Source of the DNA: Streptomyces sp. NBC_00223
Lineage (GTDB): Bacteria; Actinomycetota; Actinomycetes; Streptomycetales; Streptomycetaceae
Length of the DNA: 64,000 nt
Assembly (NCBI RefSeq): GCF_036199905.1
Contig: NZ_CP108109.1
Span: 2,899,501 to 2,963,500, forward strand
Reading direction: 5' to 3'
Positions 24,644 to 34,214 of this stretch are shown here, one piece after another. The position numbers and the translations under genes were made by a program. The notes under the pieces were generated by a model that worked only from the letters and a program-made list of their open reading frames with translations, was not told the origin of the DNA and ran no database searches. Every line of letters begins with the position of its first letter. The stretch's first letter is position 1.

Positions 24644-26029
24644 TCAGGACGCGACGACCTGCTCCGCCTCGGCCTTGCGCGGCCGCTGCTCGGCGGCGGG
24701 GGCCGGGATCGGCCGGGCGGCCTCGTAGAACTCGTCGCGCGGGTTCTCGATCGCGCCGAGCGAGACGACCTCGCGCTTGAGGAACGCGCCGAGCGTCCAG
24801 TCGGCGAAGACCCGGATCTTGCGGTTCCACGTCGGCACGGCCAGGCCGTGGTAGCCGCGGTGCATGTACCAGGCGAGCCGGCCCTTGAGCCTGATCTTCG
24901 TCTTGCCGACGACTATCATCGCGACGCCCTTGTGCAGCCCCAGCCCGGCGACCGCGCCCTTGTTGGCGTGCTTGTACTCCTGCTGCGGGAAGCCGCGCAT
25001 CCCGGAGACCACGTTGTCGCCGAGCACCTTGGCCTGGCGCAGCGCGTGCTGGGCGTTGGGCGGGCACCAGGCGCCCTCGCCGGCGGCGAGGTCCGGGACC
25101 TGGGCGTTGTCGCCCGCGGCCCAGATGTAGTCGGTGCCGCGCACCTGGAGGGTCGGCGTGGTGTCCACGTGACCGCGCGGGCCCAGCGGCAGGCCGAACT
25201 TCGCCAGCGCCGGGTTGGGCTTCACGCCGGCCGTCCACACGATGGTGGAGGCGTCGATCTCCAGGCCGTTGGCGAGCACCACGTGCTTGTCGACGCAGCT
25301 CTTCAGCGAGGTGTTGAGGTAGACCTCGATACCGCGCTCCTGCAGGTGCTCAAGGCCCCACTTGCCGAGCTGCGGACCGACCTCGGGGAGGATCTTGTCC
25401 GCCGCGTCGACCAGGATGAAGCGCATGTCCTCGCGCTTCACGTTCGGGTAGTACTTGGCGGCGTCGCGGGCCATGTCCTCGACCTCGCCGATGGTCTCCG
25501 CGCCCGCGAAGCCACCGCCGACGAAGACGAAGGTGAGCGCCTTGCGGCGGATCTCCTCGTCGGTCGTGGAGTCGGCCTTGTCGAGCTGCTCCAGGATGTG
25601 GTTGCGCAGCGCGATGGCCTCCTCGACGCCCTTCATCCCGATGCCGTTCTCGGCCAGGCCGGGAATCGGGAAGGTACGGGAGACGGCGCCGAGCGCGATG
25701 ATCAGACAGTCGAAGGGCAGCTCGTAGGACTCGCCGACGAGCGGCTCGACCACGGCGACCTTGCGGTCCTGGTCGATGGTGGTGACCCGGCCGGTGAGCA
25801 CCTCGGCCCCGGGCAGCACACGTCGCAGCGGGACGACGACATGGCGCGGGGAGATGCTGCCGGCTGCGGTCTCGGGGAGGAAAGGCTGGTAGGTCATGTA
25901 CGAGCGCGGGTCGACGACTGTGACAGTCGCCTCGCCGTACCGCATCTTCTTCTGGATGCGGCGCGCCGCGTACAGGCCGACGTAGCCGCCGCCTACTACG
26001 AGTATCCGTGGACGCTCCGTGGTGCTCAT
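24644..26029 (-). CDS. ndh: Type II NADH dehydrogenase
   Basis: A 461-residue single-subunit NADH:quinone oxidoreductase that feeds electrons from NADH to menaquinone without proton pumping. The FAD-binding motif VVGGGYVGLYAARRI is at the N-terminus, the NADH-binding motif FVFVGGGFAGAET near 166-178, and the second FAD strand is IWAAGDNAQVPD. The C-terminal membrane-association region includes WYMHRGYHGL. Start: ATG at 26029; an in-frame codon at 26047 is less likely, and the ribosome site is weak. Upstream lie two apparent Rex operators (26064-26079 and 26313-26328), so expression should rise when NADH/NAD is high. Quinone specificity and lack of pumping are from family knowledge. Confidence 0.93.
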   Translation of the reverse strand: MSTTERPRILVVGGGYVGLYAARRIQKKMRYGEATVTVVDPRSYMTYQPFLPETAAGSISPRHVVVPLRRVLPGAEVLTGRVTTIDQDRKVAVVEPLVGESYELPFDCLIIALGAVSRTFPIPGLAENGIGMKGVEEAIALRNHILEQLDKADSTTDEEIRRKALTFVFVGGGFAGAETIGEVEDMARDAAKYYPNVKREDMRFILVDAADKILPEVGPQLGKWGLEHLQERGIEVYLNTSLKSCVDKHVVLANGLEIDASTIVWTAGVKPNPALAKFGLPLGPRGHVDTTPTLQVRGTDYIWAAGDNAQVPDLAAGEGAWCPPNAQHALRQAKVLGDNVVSGMRGFPQQEYKHANKGAVAGLGLHKGVAMIVVGKTKIRLKGRLAWYMHRGYHGLAVPTWNRKIRVFADWTLGAFLKREVVSLGAIENPRDEFYEAARPIPAPAAEQRPRKAEAEQVVAS

Positions 26030-26063
26030 GTTTCGAGTATCCAGCACGGGAGGGGGGGTACCT

Positions 26064-26079
26064 CGTGAGCCCCTTCACA
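26064..26079 (-). promoter_or_regulatory. Second, weaker Rex operator
   Basis: CGTGAG-CCCC-TTCACA matches the Rex consensus TGTGAA-N4-TTCACA at 10 of 12 specific positions. It lies 35-50 nt upstream of the ndh start. Confidence 0.5.
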
Positions 26080-26312
26080 AGGGTCTGGACACCCTCTGCT
26101 ACACTGCGCGACCCCACGACCTGGGGGTACGTGAGCGGCGTGGGCCGGGGCCCGCCGCCCGTTGGGGGACACGGCCCTGAGCAGCGTCGATCGACCACCG
26201 CCCCATGGGCGTTGTGGCGTGCGCAACACCGGCGAAACACTCACCGACCAGGGATTCCGGGGCTTGTGTGCCCGCACGCCTTGGAAAGTTGGGCCATTGG
26301 GCGGGAACTTCA

Positions 26313-26328
26313 TGTGAAGAGTTTCACA
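26313..26328. promoter_or_regulatory. Perfect Rex operator (ROP) for ndh
   Basis: TGTGAA-GAGT-TTCACA matches the Streptomyces Rex consensus TGTGAA-N4-TTCACA at all 12 specific positions. It lies about 285 nt upstream of the ndh start and about 120 nt past the ppx-like start region in the same intergenic gap. The remainder of the gap (26030-26450) has no credible gene. Confidence 0.8.
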
Positions 26329-26450
26329 AAGCTTTTCGGAGGACCACGATCCGGACAGCGCCCGACCGCTCAACAGCCGCTCAGCCGGGCGCTTTCCGCT
26401 CTCAACTGAGCGCATTCCAGGCGATTCCGTCCGGCATCACCGGCGAAGTG

Positions 26451-27416
26451 TCACTCGTCGCCGAGTGCCACATCCCAAGCGATGCCGTCGAGGATGTCGT
26501 GCTCGCTGACCACGACCTCCGACGCGCCCGTGCGCTCCATGATCCTCAGCAGTATCAGGGCGCCGGCGCCGATCACGTCGACCCGGCCCTCGTGGATGGC
26601 GGGGTTCGCGGCGCGCTCGGCGTGGGTGGCCCGTATCAGCCGCTCGGTGACCGCCCGGACGTCCGCGAGCGACAGCCGGGCGTGGTGGATCGCCGCGGAG
26701 TCGTACCCCGGCAGGTCCAGCGCGACCGCCGCCACGGTGGTGACCGAGCCGGCGAGCCCGACGAGCGTACGGGCCCGGTCCAGGGGGACGGTACGCGCGG
26801 CCTCGTCCAGCGCCGCGTCGATGTCCGCCCTGACGGCCTCGACCAGTTCGGGGGTCGCCGGGTCGATCGCCCTGCCATCGCGCACCAGGTGACGTTCCGT
26901 CAGCCGTACGCAGCCGATGTCCACCGAGCGGGCCGCGGTCACCCGCTCCTCGCCGAGGACGAACTCGGTGGAGCCGCCGCCGATGTCGACCACCAGATAC
27001 GGCGTCGCCAGGCCGTGACCGCCGGTCAGTTCGCGGGTGGCGCCGGTGAAGGAGAAGGCCGCCTCCTGGTCCCCGGTGATCACCTCGGGTTCGACGCCCA
27101 GGATGTCCATCACGCCGCGGACGAAGTCGTCCCGGTTCTCCGCGTCCCTGGAGGCGGAGGTGGCCACGAAGCGGGTCCGCTCCACGGGCACCCCGTGCGC
27201 GCGGATCGCCTCGGCGTACTCCCGGCAGGCGGTGAAGGTGCGCTCCAGCGCCTCGGGCGCCAGCCTGCCCGTACGGTCCACGCCCTGGCCGAGCCGGACG
27301 ATCCGCATCCGCCGGTCGAGATCCTTCAGCGTCCCCGTCTCCGGGTCGAGATCGGCCACCAGGAGGCGAATCGAGTTGGTCCCGCAGTCGACGGCCGCGA
27401 CACGTGTGCTGGTCAC
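26451..27416 (-). CDS. Exopolyphosphatase / guanosine pentaphosphatase family (Ppx/GppA)
   Basis: A 321-residue actin-fold phosphatase that hydrolyses polyphosphate and/or pppGpp. The GTG at 27416 has AGGAG 5 nt upstream and overlaps the TGA of the preceding DUF501 gene (GTGA), which implies translational coupling. Motifs: VAAVDCGTNSIRLL (phosphate 1), DIGGGSTEFVLG (phosphate 2), the acidic residue in TGDQEAAFSFTGA, and GLAGSVTTVAAV. The short length is typical of the actinobacterial one-domain enzymes, which lack the long C-terminal HD region. Position after DUF501 and divIC is conserved across actinobacteria (the M. tuberculosis Rv1023-Rv1026 order). Polyphosphatase versus pentaphosphatase activity cannot be told from sequence. 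Confidence 0.9.
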   Translation of the reverse strand: MTSTRVAAVDCGTNSIRLLVADLDPETGTLKDLDRRMRIVRLGQGVDRTGRLAPEALERTFTACREYAEAIRAHGVPVERTRFVATSASRDAENRDDFVRGVMDILGVEPEVITGDQEAAFSFTGATRELTGGHGLATPYLVVDIGGGSTEFVLGEERVTAARSVDIGCVRLTERHLVRDGRAIDPATPELVEAVRADIDAALDEAARTVPLDRARTLVGLAGSVTTVAAVALDLPGYDSAAIHHARLSLADVRAVTERLIRATHAERAANPAIHEGRVDVIGAGALILLRIMERTGASEVVVSEHDILDGIAWDVALGDE

Positions 27417-28009
27417 TGTGACTCCTCGGTCCGCGACCGCCCGGTCGGCGGCTGCTCGGTCTGCGGCTGCTCGTTCGGCGCGCTCTCCGTCTGCGGGTGC
27501 CCGGTCTGCGCGGGCACACACGGGCCCTTGGCCCACCAGTCGGGCAGCAGGGCGAGGGTCTCGTCGCCCAAGGGGTTCACTCCGGGGCCCGCGGCCAGTG
27601 CGTGGCCGGCCAGGACGTGCAGACACTTGACCCGCTCCGGCATGCCGCCCGCGCTCGGGAAGCCCTCCAGCACCTCGATGGCGTCGCGGCGGGAGATGTA
27701 GTCCTCGTGGGCGGCGCGGTAGGCGGCGGCCAGCTCCGGGTCCTCGGCCAGCCGGGCCGTCATCCGCTTCATCACGCCCTCCGCCTCCAGGGTGCCGATC
27801 GCGGAGGCCGCGCGCGGACACGTCAGGTAGTACAGCGTCGGGAAGGGCGTGCCGTCCTCCAGCCGGGGCTGGGTCTCGACCACGTCCGGGTTGCCGCACG
27901 GGCAGCGGTGGGCGACCGCCCGCAGCCCGCGCGGCGGCCGGCCGAGCTGGGCGCGTACGGCGGCGATGTCGGCTTCGGTGGGAGGGGTGGGTTCGGGAGT
28001 GGTGTCCAT
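27413..28009 (-). CDS. DUF501 domain protein
   Basis: A 198-residue protein. The ATG at 28009 (MDTTPEP) is chosen at the start of the conserved region; the frame extends to 28135, but that lead is Arg/Pro shadow. A disordered acidic/Pro lead is followed by the DUF501 core with a conserved Cys/His strand (AHRCPCGNPDVVETQP), the phrase PFPTLYYLTCPRA and RVKCLHVLAGHALAAGPGVNPLGD. The Cys/His pattern suggests metal binding. The tail is a Thr/Gln/Pro low-complexity stretch with four GHPQTE / EQPQTE-like repeats. It is coupled to the Ppx gene by overlap. The gene is conserved beside eno and divIC in actinobacteria; the function is unknown. Confidence 0.88.
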   Translation of the reverse strand: MDTTPEPTPPTEADIAAVRAQLGRPPRGLRAVAHRCPCGNPDVVETQPRLEDGTPFPTLYYLTCPRAASAIGTLEAEGVMKRMTARLAEDPELAAAYRAAHEDYISRRDAIEVLEGFPSAGGMPERVKCLHVLAGHALAAGPGVNPLGDETLALLPDWWAKGPCVPAQTGHPQTESAPNEQPQTEQPPTGRSRTEESQ

Positions 28010-28086
28010 GGGCCGTTCTGCGTCGGGGTGCGGTCGGAAGAGGTGGGAAGGCGGAAGGGGCGTGCGGGCCGGTGACGGTCCTGGGG

Positions 28087-28581
28087 TCAGCGGCGCGGGA
28101 CCGCGGCGGCGTCGGCCTGGTCCACGTTGTCCCACAGGTTGTCGTACCAGGGGCGCAGCGCGGCCGCGGCGTTGGCCGGGTGGTGCTCGGCGGCGTCATC
28201 GGTCGCGGCCGGGCCGGGGTTCACCACGGTGAAGCCGGTCTCGCCGGGCATCACGTAGTGCAGATGCTCGCGGGCCTGGGTCTGTACGTACTGCGGGTCC
28301 TGCCAGCGGGCCTTCTCCTCGCGCAGCTGCTCGACCTTCTCCTTGGCCCGCTGGGCCGCGCGGCGCTGGTCGGCGATGTCGGAGCGCTGGGCGATGTACT
28401 GCCGCATCGGGTAGGCCAGGGCCACCACCAGCGCGCACAGCACGAGAGCGAGCAGGGCCGCGCGGCCGGTGAGCCTGTTGCGCCGCACCTGAGGCCGGGC
28501 CGCCGCCCGGTAGACCCGTGCCTGTGCCTCCTGCCCGATGGCCTTCAGCCGGGCCGCGGTGGAGAACCGGTCCGCCGCCAC
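28087..28581 (-). CDS. Septum formation initiator DivIC/FtsB-like protein
   Basis: A 164-residue single-pass membrane protein. The basic N-terminus (1-35) is cytoplasmic, the transmembrane helix is ALLALVLCALVVALAYPM (~42-59), and then comes a coiled coil of about 35 residues starting IADQRRAAQRAKEKVEQLRE. The DivIC/FtsB motif DPQYVQTQAREHLHYVMPGE follows, where the conserved AR-x-L-x-YV-x-PGE phrase is nearly complete. FtsB/DivIC links FtsL and FtsQ/DivIB in the divisome at the septum. GTG start at 28581 with GGGGAG upstream. It lies between eno and DUF501 in the conserved actinobacterial order. Confidence 0.88.
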   Translation of the reverse strand: MAADRFSTAARLKAIGQEAQARVYRAAARPQVRRNRLTGRAALLALVLCALVVALAYPMRQYIAQRSDIADQRRAAQRAKEKVEQLREEKARWQDPQYVQTQAREHLHYVMPGETGFTVVNPGPAATDDAAEHHPANAAAALRPWYDNLWDNVDQADAAAVPRR

Positions 28582-28654
28582 GCCGTACTCCCCTCGCCGT
28601 CCTCAATTCCGGTATGCCGCGAATTCCGGTGTGTCCCGCCGGTACGTCATGCCA

Positions 28655-28697
28655 GTACGTCCCCGACCACGGTACGGGACCGGGTGCGGGGACGTAC
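28655..28697 (-). terminator. Stem-loop downstream of eno
   Basis: Perfect 11-bp arms GTACGTCCCCG (28655-28665) and CGGGGACGTAC (28687-28697) with a 21-nt loop that contains a further GGTAC/GTACC-like element. It lies 39 nt past the eno stop and upstream of divIC, so it may attenuate read-through into the division genes. Confidence 0.7.
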
Positions 28698-28735
28698 GGA
28701 GGCTGGGGTGCCGAGGGGCGTGGCCCCGCCGTGGC

Positions 28736-30046
<1,311 letters not shown>

Positions 30047-30114
30047 TTATCGGGACGAGCCTAACCGGCATCCGGGCCCGCGCCGGTCGTCGGCCCGACC
30101 TCTGAGACGGAATA

Positions 30115-30156
30115 CCCCGACCGGGCACGTCGGGGGGAGTGCGTGCCCGGTCGGGG
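30115..30156 (-). terminator. Terminator of the rpfA transcript
   Basis: Perfect 14-bp arms, CCCCGACCGGGCAC (30115-30128) and GTGCCCGGTCGGGG (30143-30156), with a 14-nt loop. It lies about 150 nt past the rpfA stop and before eno, so it insulates the two genes. Confidence 0.85.
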
Positions 30157-30307
30157 AGTGGGAAAGCTGTCGGCCGCCGTTCAGCCGGGCGTCGGCCGAC
30201 CGTCGTACGGATGTCTCGGTGAGGTGCTGTCCGGGGCCCGGCGCCCTGCCTTCGCGGCGTGCGCGGCCGGGGCCGGGGCCCGAACGGCGGTGTCCCTACG
30301 AGCCGGC

Positions 30308-31036
<729 letters not shown>

Positions 31037-31042
31037 TCACCG

Positions 31043-31276
31043 ACGCCTACGAGGTCAGCTGTCGGGTTCGGACGTGAGTTGCCCGGCCTGGCCCCGCTTG
31101 GACACGGAGCCACGGCTTCACCCCGAGCCGGTCCTTGCCGTACGTGCCGCAGCGGGCTGCTGTCCGGTGCTGCGTGGCGTACGGCCGGGTCCGGCGAAGG
31201 ACTTTGGGTCCCCCGCTCCTGCCTGCGGCGCTTTCGCGTCGACTGTTCCCGTCGGCCGGCGGCAGGACTCGGCGTT
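31043..31276 (-). ncRNA. Cyclic di-AMP (ydaO-yuaA class) riboswitch in the rpfA leader
   Basis: The transcript reads GGGGGACCCAA near its middle, GGGGUGAAGCC later, then the diagnostic 3' core ACCCGACAGCUGACCUCG (complement of about 31050-31067), followed by GUAGGCGU. These match the conserved blocks of the ydaO RNA class. The proposed outer stem is ACGCC (31271-31275) with GGCGU (31043-31047). The 3' side ends only ~20 nt before the rpfA start. The class binds c-di-AMP and, when occupied, lowers downstream expression; in S. coelicolor a ydaO-type leader controls rpfA. Boundaries are approximate because internal loops are enlarged. Confidence 0.9.
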
Positions 31277-31368
31277 CCGTACCAACGGGGCTCGCTGTGG
31301 CGAGCGATAAGACGTTAAGCACACCCCGGGGAGTAGTTCAATAATTCGATTGTGGATCACCAACCGCG

Positions 31369-31392
31369 CTCCCCCACCCGGCGGGTAGGGAG
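31369..31392 (-). terminator. Stem-loop downstream of second rpf gene
   Basis: CTCCC and CACCCG pair with CGGGT and GGGAG across a minimal loop (31369-31392), about 140 nt past the stop of the rpf gene at 31531-32529 and upstream of the riboswitch region. Confidence 0.5.
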
Positions 31393-31530
31393 AAGCGCAG
31401 GTCGGAAGGCCCGATTTGAGCGCTCTGCGAGCAGACGGTCACAGGGTCCGAGGAGACGCTTGTCACATCTTCCCGAGCGACCGAAAAGCGGTATGTCCGT
31501 TTTGCTTCTCGGGCGCTAAGAGCCTTTGCC

Positions 31531-32529
31531 TCAGCCGAGATTGAGGATCTGTCCGGGTTTGATGAGATTCGGGTCGTCTCCGATGACCGTCTGGTTGGCC
31601 GCGAAGAGATGCCGCCAGCCGCCGTCGACGTGATGGGCGGCCGCGATGCCGGACAGCGAGTCGCCCGCGTCGACGGTGTAGTCGCTCCCAGGGACCTGCG
31701 GAGTGCCGCCGGTGGTGCCGTCGTTCGCCGTGCCGGTGCCGTCGCCCGTGGCCGCCGTGTCGTCGTCGTTCTCGGTGACGGCGTAGACCTGGGTCCGGGA
31801 CGCCCGGTCGGCGGCGGCGAGTTCCTCGTCGGTCGGGCTGTACGGCTTGGCGTGGCGTCCGCCACCCGGCGAGGCGGTGCCCGTCGGGTCCGGGTCGCCG
31901 GGCGCGGTGGTGACGGGCGCGCCGGGGTCGGTCGTGTCCACGGGCGCGGAGGGGTCCGCGGTGGGCGCGTCGGGCGTGGTGGAGGCGACCGGTGGGGCCG
32001 AAGTCACCGGAGGCGTCTGCGGGGCCGTGGTGGGGTCGGCGGTGGGCGTGGTGACCGGAGTCGTGGGAGTCGCCGGCGTGCTGTCGGCGGGGCTCGACGG
32101 CTGCGCGGTGGGCGCGGGCGTGTCGCCCGGGTCCACATCCGGCGTGGCGGTGTCGTCGAGCAGCCCCGTACCGGTCTCGCAGCCCGGCCAGGCGTTGGGG
32201 CCGATGGCGGCGAGGACCTTCTCGGCGACGGTGATCTGCTGCGCCCGGGACGCGAGGTCGGGCCGGTCGGCGAACACGTCGCCGCCGTACATGTCCCAGG
32301 TGTCCTGGGTGATCGCGAGGCCGCCGTAGAAGCCGTTGTTGGTGTTGGCGCTCCACAGGCCGCCGGTCTCGCAGACGGCGACCTTGTCCCAGGTGCCGGC
32401 GTCGGCGGCGTGCGAGACGCCCGCGCCGAGCAGGGGGAGCGCGATTCCCGCGCCTGTCGCGGCCACGGTCACCATGGCCGCCGGCGCCTGACGGGGCCGT
32501 CGGTGCCGGCCGTTACCGGACGAGAGCAT
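31531..32529 (-). CDS. Second resuscitation-promoting-factor-type transglycosylase with LysM
   Basis: A 332-residue secreted protein and paralogue of the neighbouring rpfA. The ATG at 32529 (AAGGCGAC upstream) gives a signal peptide ending near VSHAA (~41). The Rpf domain (42-117) contains WDKVAVCETGGLWSANTNNG (catalytic Glu in CETGG) and GFYGGLAITQDTW. A long Thr/Pro/Asp/Ala linker (about 120-265) is followed by a C-terminal LysM (about 284-332, YTVDAGDSLSGIAAAHHV). It may correspond to the second clustered rpf of S. coelicolor (called rpfC there), which I note from memory. No riboswitch motif is visible in its own upstream region (32530-32721), which instead has two TGTGATCCC direct repeats. 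Confidence 0.88.
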   Translation of the reverse strand: MLSSGNGRHRRPRQAPAAMVTVAATGAGIALPLLGAGVSHAADAGTWDKVAVCETGGLWSANTNNGFYGGLAITQDTWDMYGGDVFADRPDLASRAQQITVAEKVLAAIGPNAWPGCETGTGLLDDTATPDVDPGDTPAPTAQPSSPADSTPATPTTPVTTPTADPTTAPQTPPVTSAPPVASTTPDAPTADPSAPVDTTDPGAPVTTAPGDPDPTGTASPGGGRHAKPYSPTDEELAAADRASRTQVYAVTENDDDTAATGDGTGTANDGTTGGTPQVPGSDYTVDAGDSLSGIAAAHHVDGGWRHLFAANQTVIGDDPNLIKPGQILNLG

Positions 32530-32721
32530 GCGGTCGCCTTTCGTCAAAGCCTTACGCGCCTGCGCGGGTTGACGTCGTGCCCAGACCCGCGCGTCGGTGA
32601 GGCATGGCGCGTCCGCGAGCCGTTCGTGCCTCGCGTTGACCGCAGAACGTAGCGGTGTTGGCCAAGGGATCACAAGTCGGTGTAGCGAGCGTCACGTCGG
32701 GATCACATTCCTGACACGACG

Positions 32722-34167
32722 TCACTTTGACTGCGACGCCTCGGGGGTGAAGGTCACCGGCAGGGTGCGCAGCCCCCGCATGATCAGGCCGCCGCGCCAG
32801 CGCAGCTCCTCCGGATCGACCGCGAGCCGCAGGTCCGGGAGGCGGGTCAGCAGTGTCCCCAGAGCGGTTCTGGCCTCCAGCCGGGCGAGTGGTGCACCCA
32901 GACAGTAGTGGATGCCGTGTCCGTAACCGAGGTGGGGATTGTCCCTGCGGGCCAGATCCACGGTGTCGGGCGCGTCGAAGCGGGCCGGGTCGCGGTCGGC
33001 GGCCGCGAGCACGACCAGGACCGGGTCGCCGGCCGCGATCGGCTGTCCGCCGACGGTGAGCGGGCTGGTGGCGTAGCGCCAGGTCGCCAGCTCCACCGGG
33101 CCGTCGTAGCGCAGCAGTTCCTCTACGGCCGTCTCCAGCAGATCGCCACCGGCCGGGGGGCGGGCCGGGTCCGTGCGCGCTTCTGCTTCCGTTGTCTCTT
33201 GGGGGTGCGCCTTCTTCCGGGCGCCGCGGGCCAGTTCGGTCTGGAGCAGGGCGCGGGGTTCGGGGTGGCGCAGGAGGGTGTGAACGCCGTTGCCGATGAG
33301 GTTCACGGTCGTCTCGAACCCGGCGAAGAGCAGGATGAAGGCCATGGCGGCGGCCTCGTTCTCCGTGAGGTGCTCGCCGTGGTCGCCGGCCCGGATCAGA
33401 CCGGAGATCAGGTCGTCCCCGAGGTCACCGCGCTTGCGGTGGATCAGCTCGACGAGATACGCGCGGATGCGTTTCACCGAGCGCGCGACCCCGCCGCGGG
33501 GGCCGCCGCCGCTCTGACCGGGTGTGACATGTCGCACCATCATTCCGGCCCAGTCCCGGAAGTCGTCCTGGTCCTCGGCCGGAACGCCCAGCAGGTCGCA
33601 GATCGCGTAGATCGGCAGCGGGAAGGCGAAGTCGTGGATCAGATCGGCCTCGCCGTGCCGGGCGAAATTGTCGATGAGCCCGTCCGTCAGCTCCTGCACC
33701 CTCGGCCCGAACTCCGCCACCCGGCGCGGGGTGAACGCCTTCGACACCAGGCGCCGCAGCCGGGTGTGGTCGGGCGGGTCGATGTTCAGCAGATGAGTCA
33801 TCAGATCCGCGCCGCGCTCGCCGGGGATCCCGGTCTTCCCCCTGGTCCGGGACTCCCCCGCGTGATGGACGGGGTTCTTGCTCAGCCGCCCGTCCGCGAG
33901 CGCCTCCCGCGCGTCGCCGTACCGCGTCACCAGCCACGCCCCCACGCCGCTGGGCAGCGTCGTCCACCGCACGGGCGCGTGCTCGCGCAGCCACGCGTAC
34001 GCCGGGTACGGATCGGTGGCGAACTGCCACGAGAACAGCTCCGGCACCTCGGGGCCCGGGTCCGCGGGGCCGGACGGGACAGGGCACGACCCGGCGGGGC
34101 CGCCGTCCGAAGGACGGGAGGACGCCGGGCCGGCGGAAGCGGGACGCGGATTCGCGGGGTCGGTCAC
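32722..34167 (-). CDS. Cytochrome P450
   Basis: A 481-residue bacterial class I P450. The longer frame to 35145 runs over mazG and is shadow; the GTG at 34167 begins a Ser/Pro-rich lead before the fold. Motifs: LLNIDPPDHTRLRRLVSKAFTP (helix C region with the heme-propionate H/R), I-helix LLFAGFETTVNLIGNG (the AGxET oxygen-activation motif), ExxR in VEELLRYDGPVE, and the heme-cysteine loop GYGHGIHYCLGAPLARLEA (Cys within). It resembles the CYP107-type family by recall of helix K' and heme-loop sequence. An unusual low-complexity insertion (KKAHPQETTEAEARTDPARP) lies before helix K. No ferredoxin gene is adjacent, so redox partners are elsewhere; the substrate is unknown. Confidence 0.92.
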   Translation of the reverse strand: MTDPANPRPASAGPASSRPSDGGPAGSCPVPSGPADPGPEVPELFSWQFATDPYPAYAWLREHAPVRWTTLPSGVGAWLVTRYGDAREALADGRLSKNPVHHAGESRTRGKTGIPGERGADLMTHLLNIDPPDHTRLRRLVSKAFTPRRVAEFGPRVQELTDGLIDNFARHGEADLIHDFAFPLPIYAICDLLGVPAEDQDDFRDWAGMMVRHVTPGQSGGGPRGGVARSVKRIRAYLVELIHRKRGDLGDDLISGLIRAGDHGEHLTENEAAAMAFILLFAGFETTVNLIGNGVHTLLRHPEPRALLQTELARGARKKAHPQETTEAEARTDPARPPAGGDLLETAVEELLRYDGPVELATWRYATSPLTVGGQPIAAGDPVLVVLAAADRDPARFDAPDTVDLARRDNPHLGYGHGIHYCLGAPLARLEARTALGTLLTRLPDLRLAVDPEELRWRGGLIMRGLRTLPVTFTPEASQSK

Positions 34168-34214
34168 CCCCCGACGGTATCCGCCCCGGCCGGCGTCCCG
34201 GCCGGGCGTCCCCT

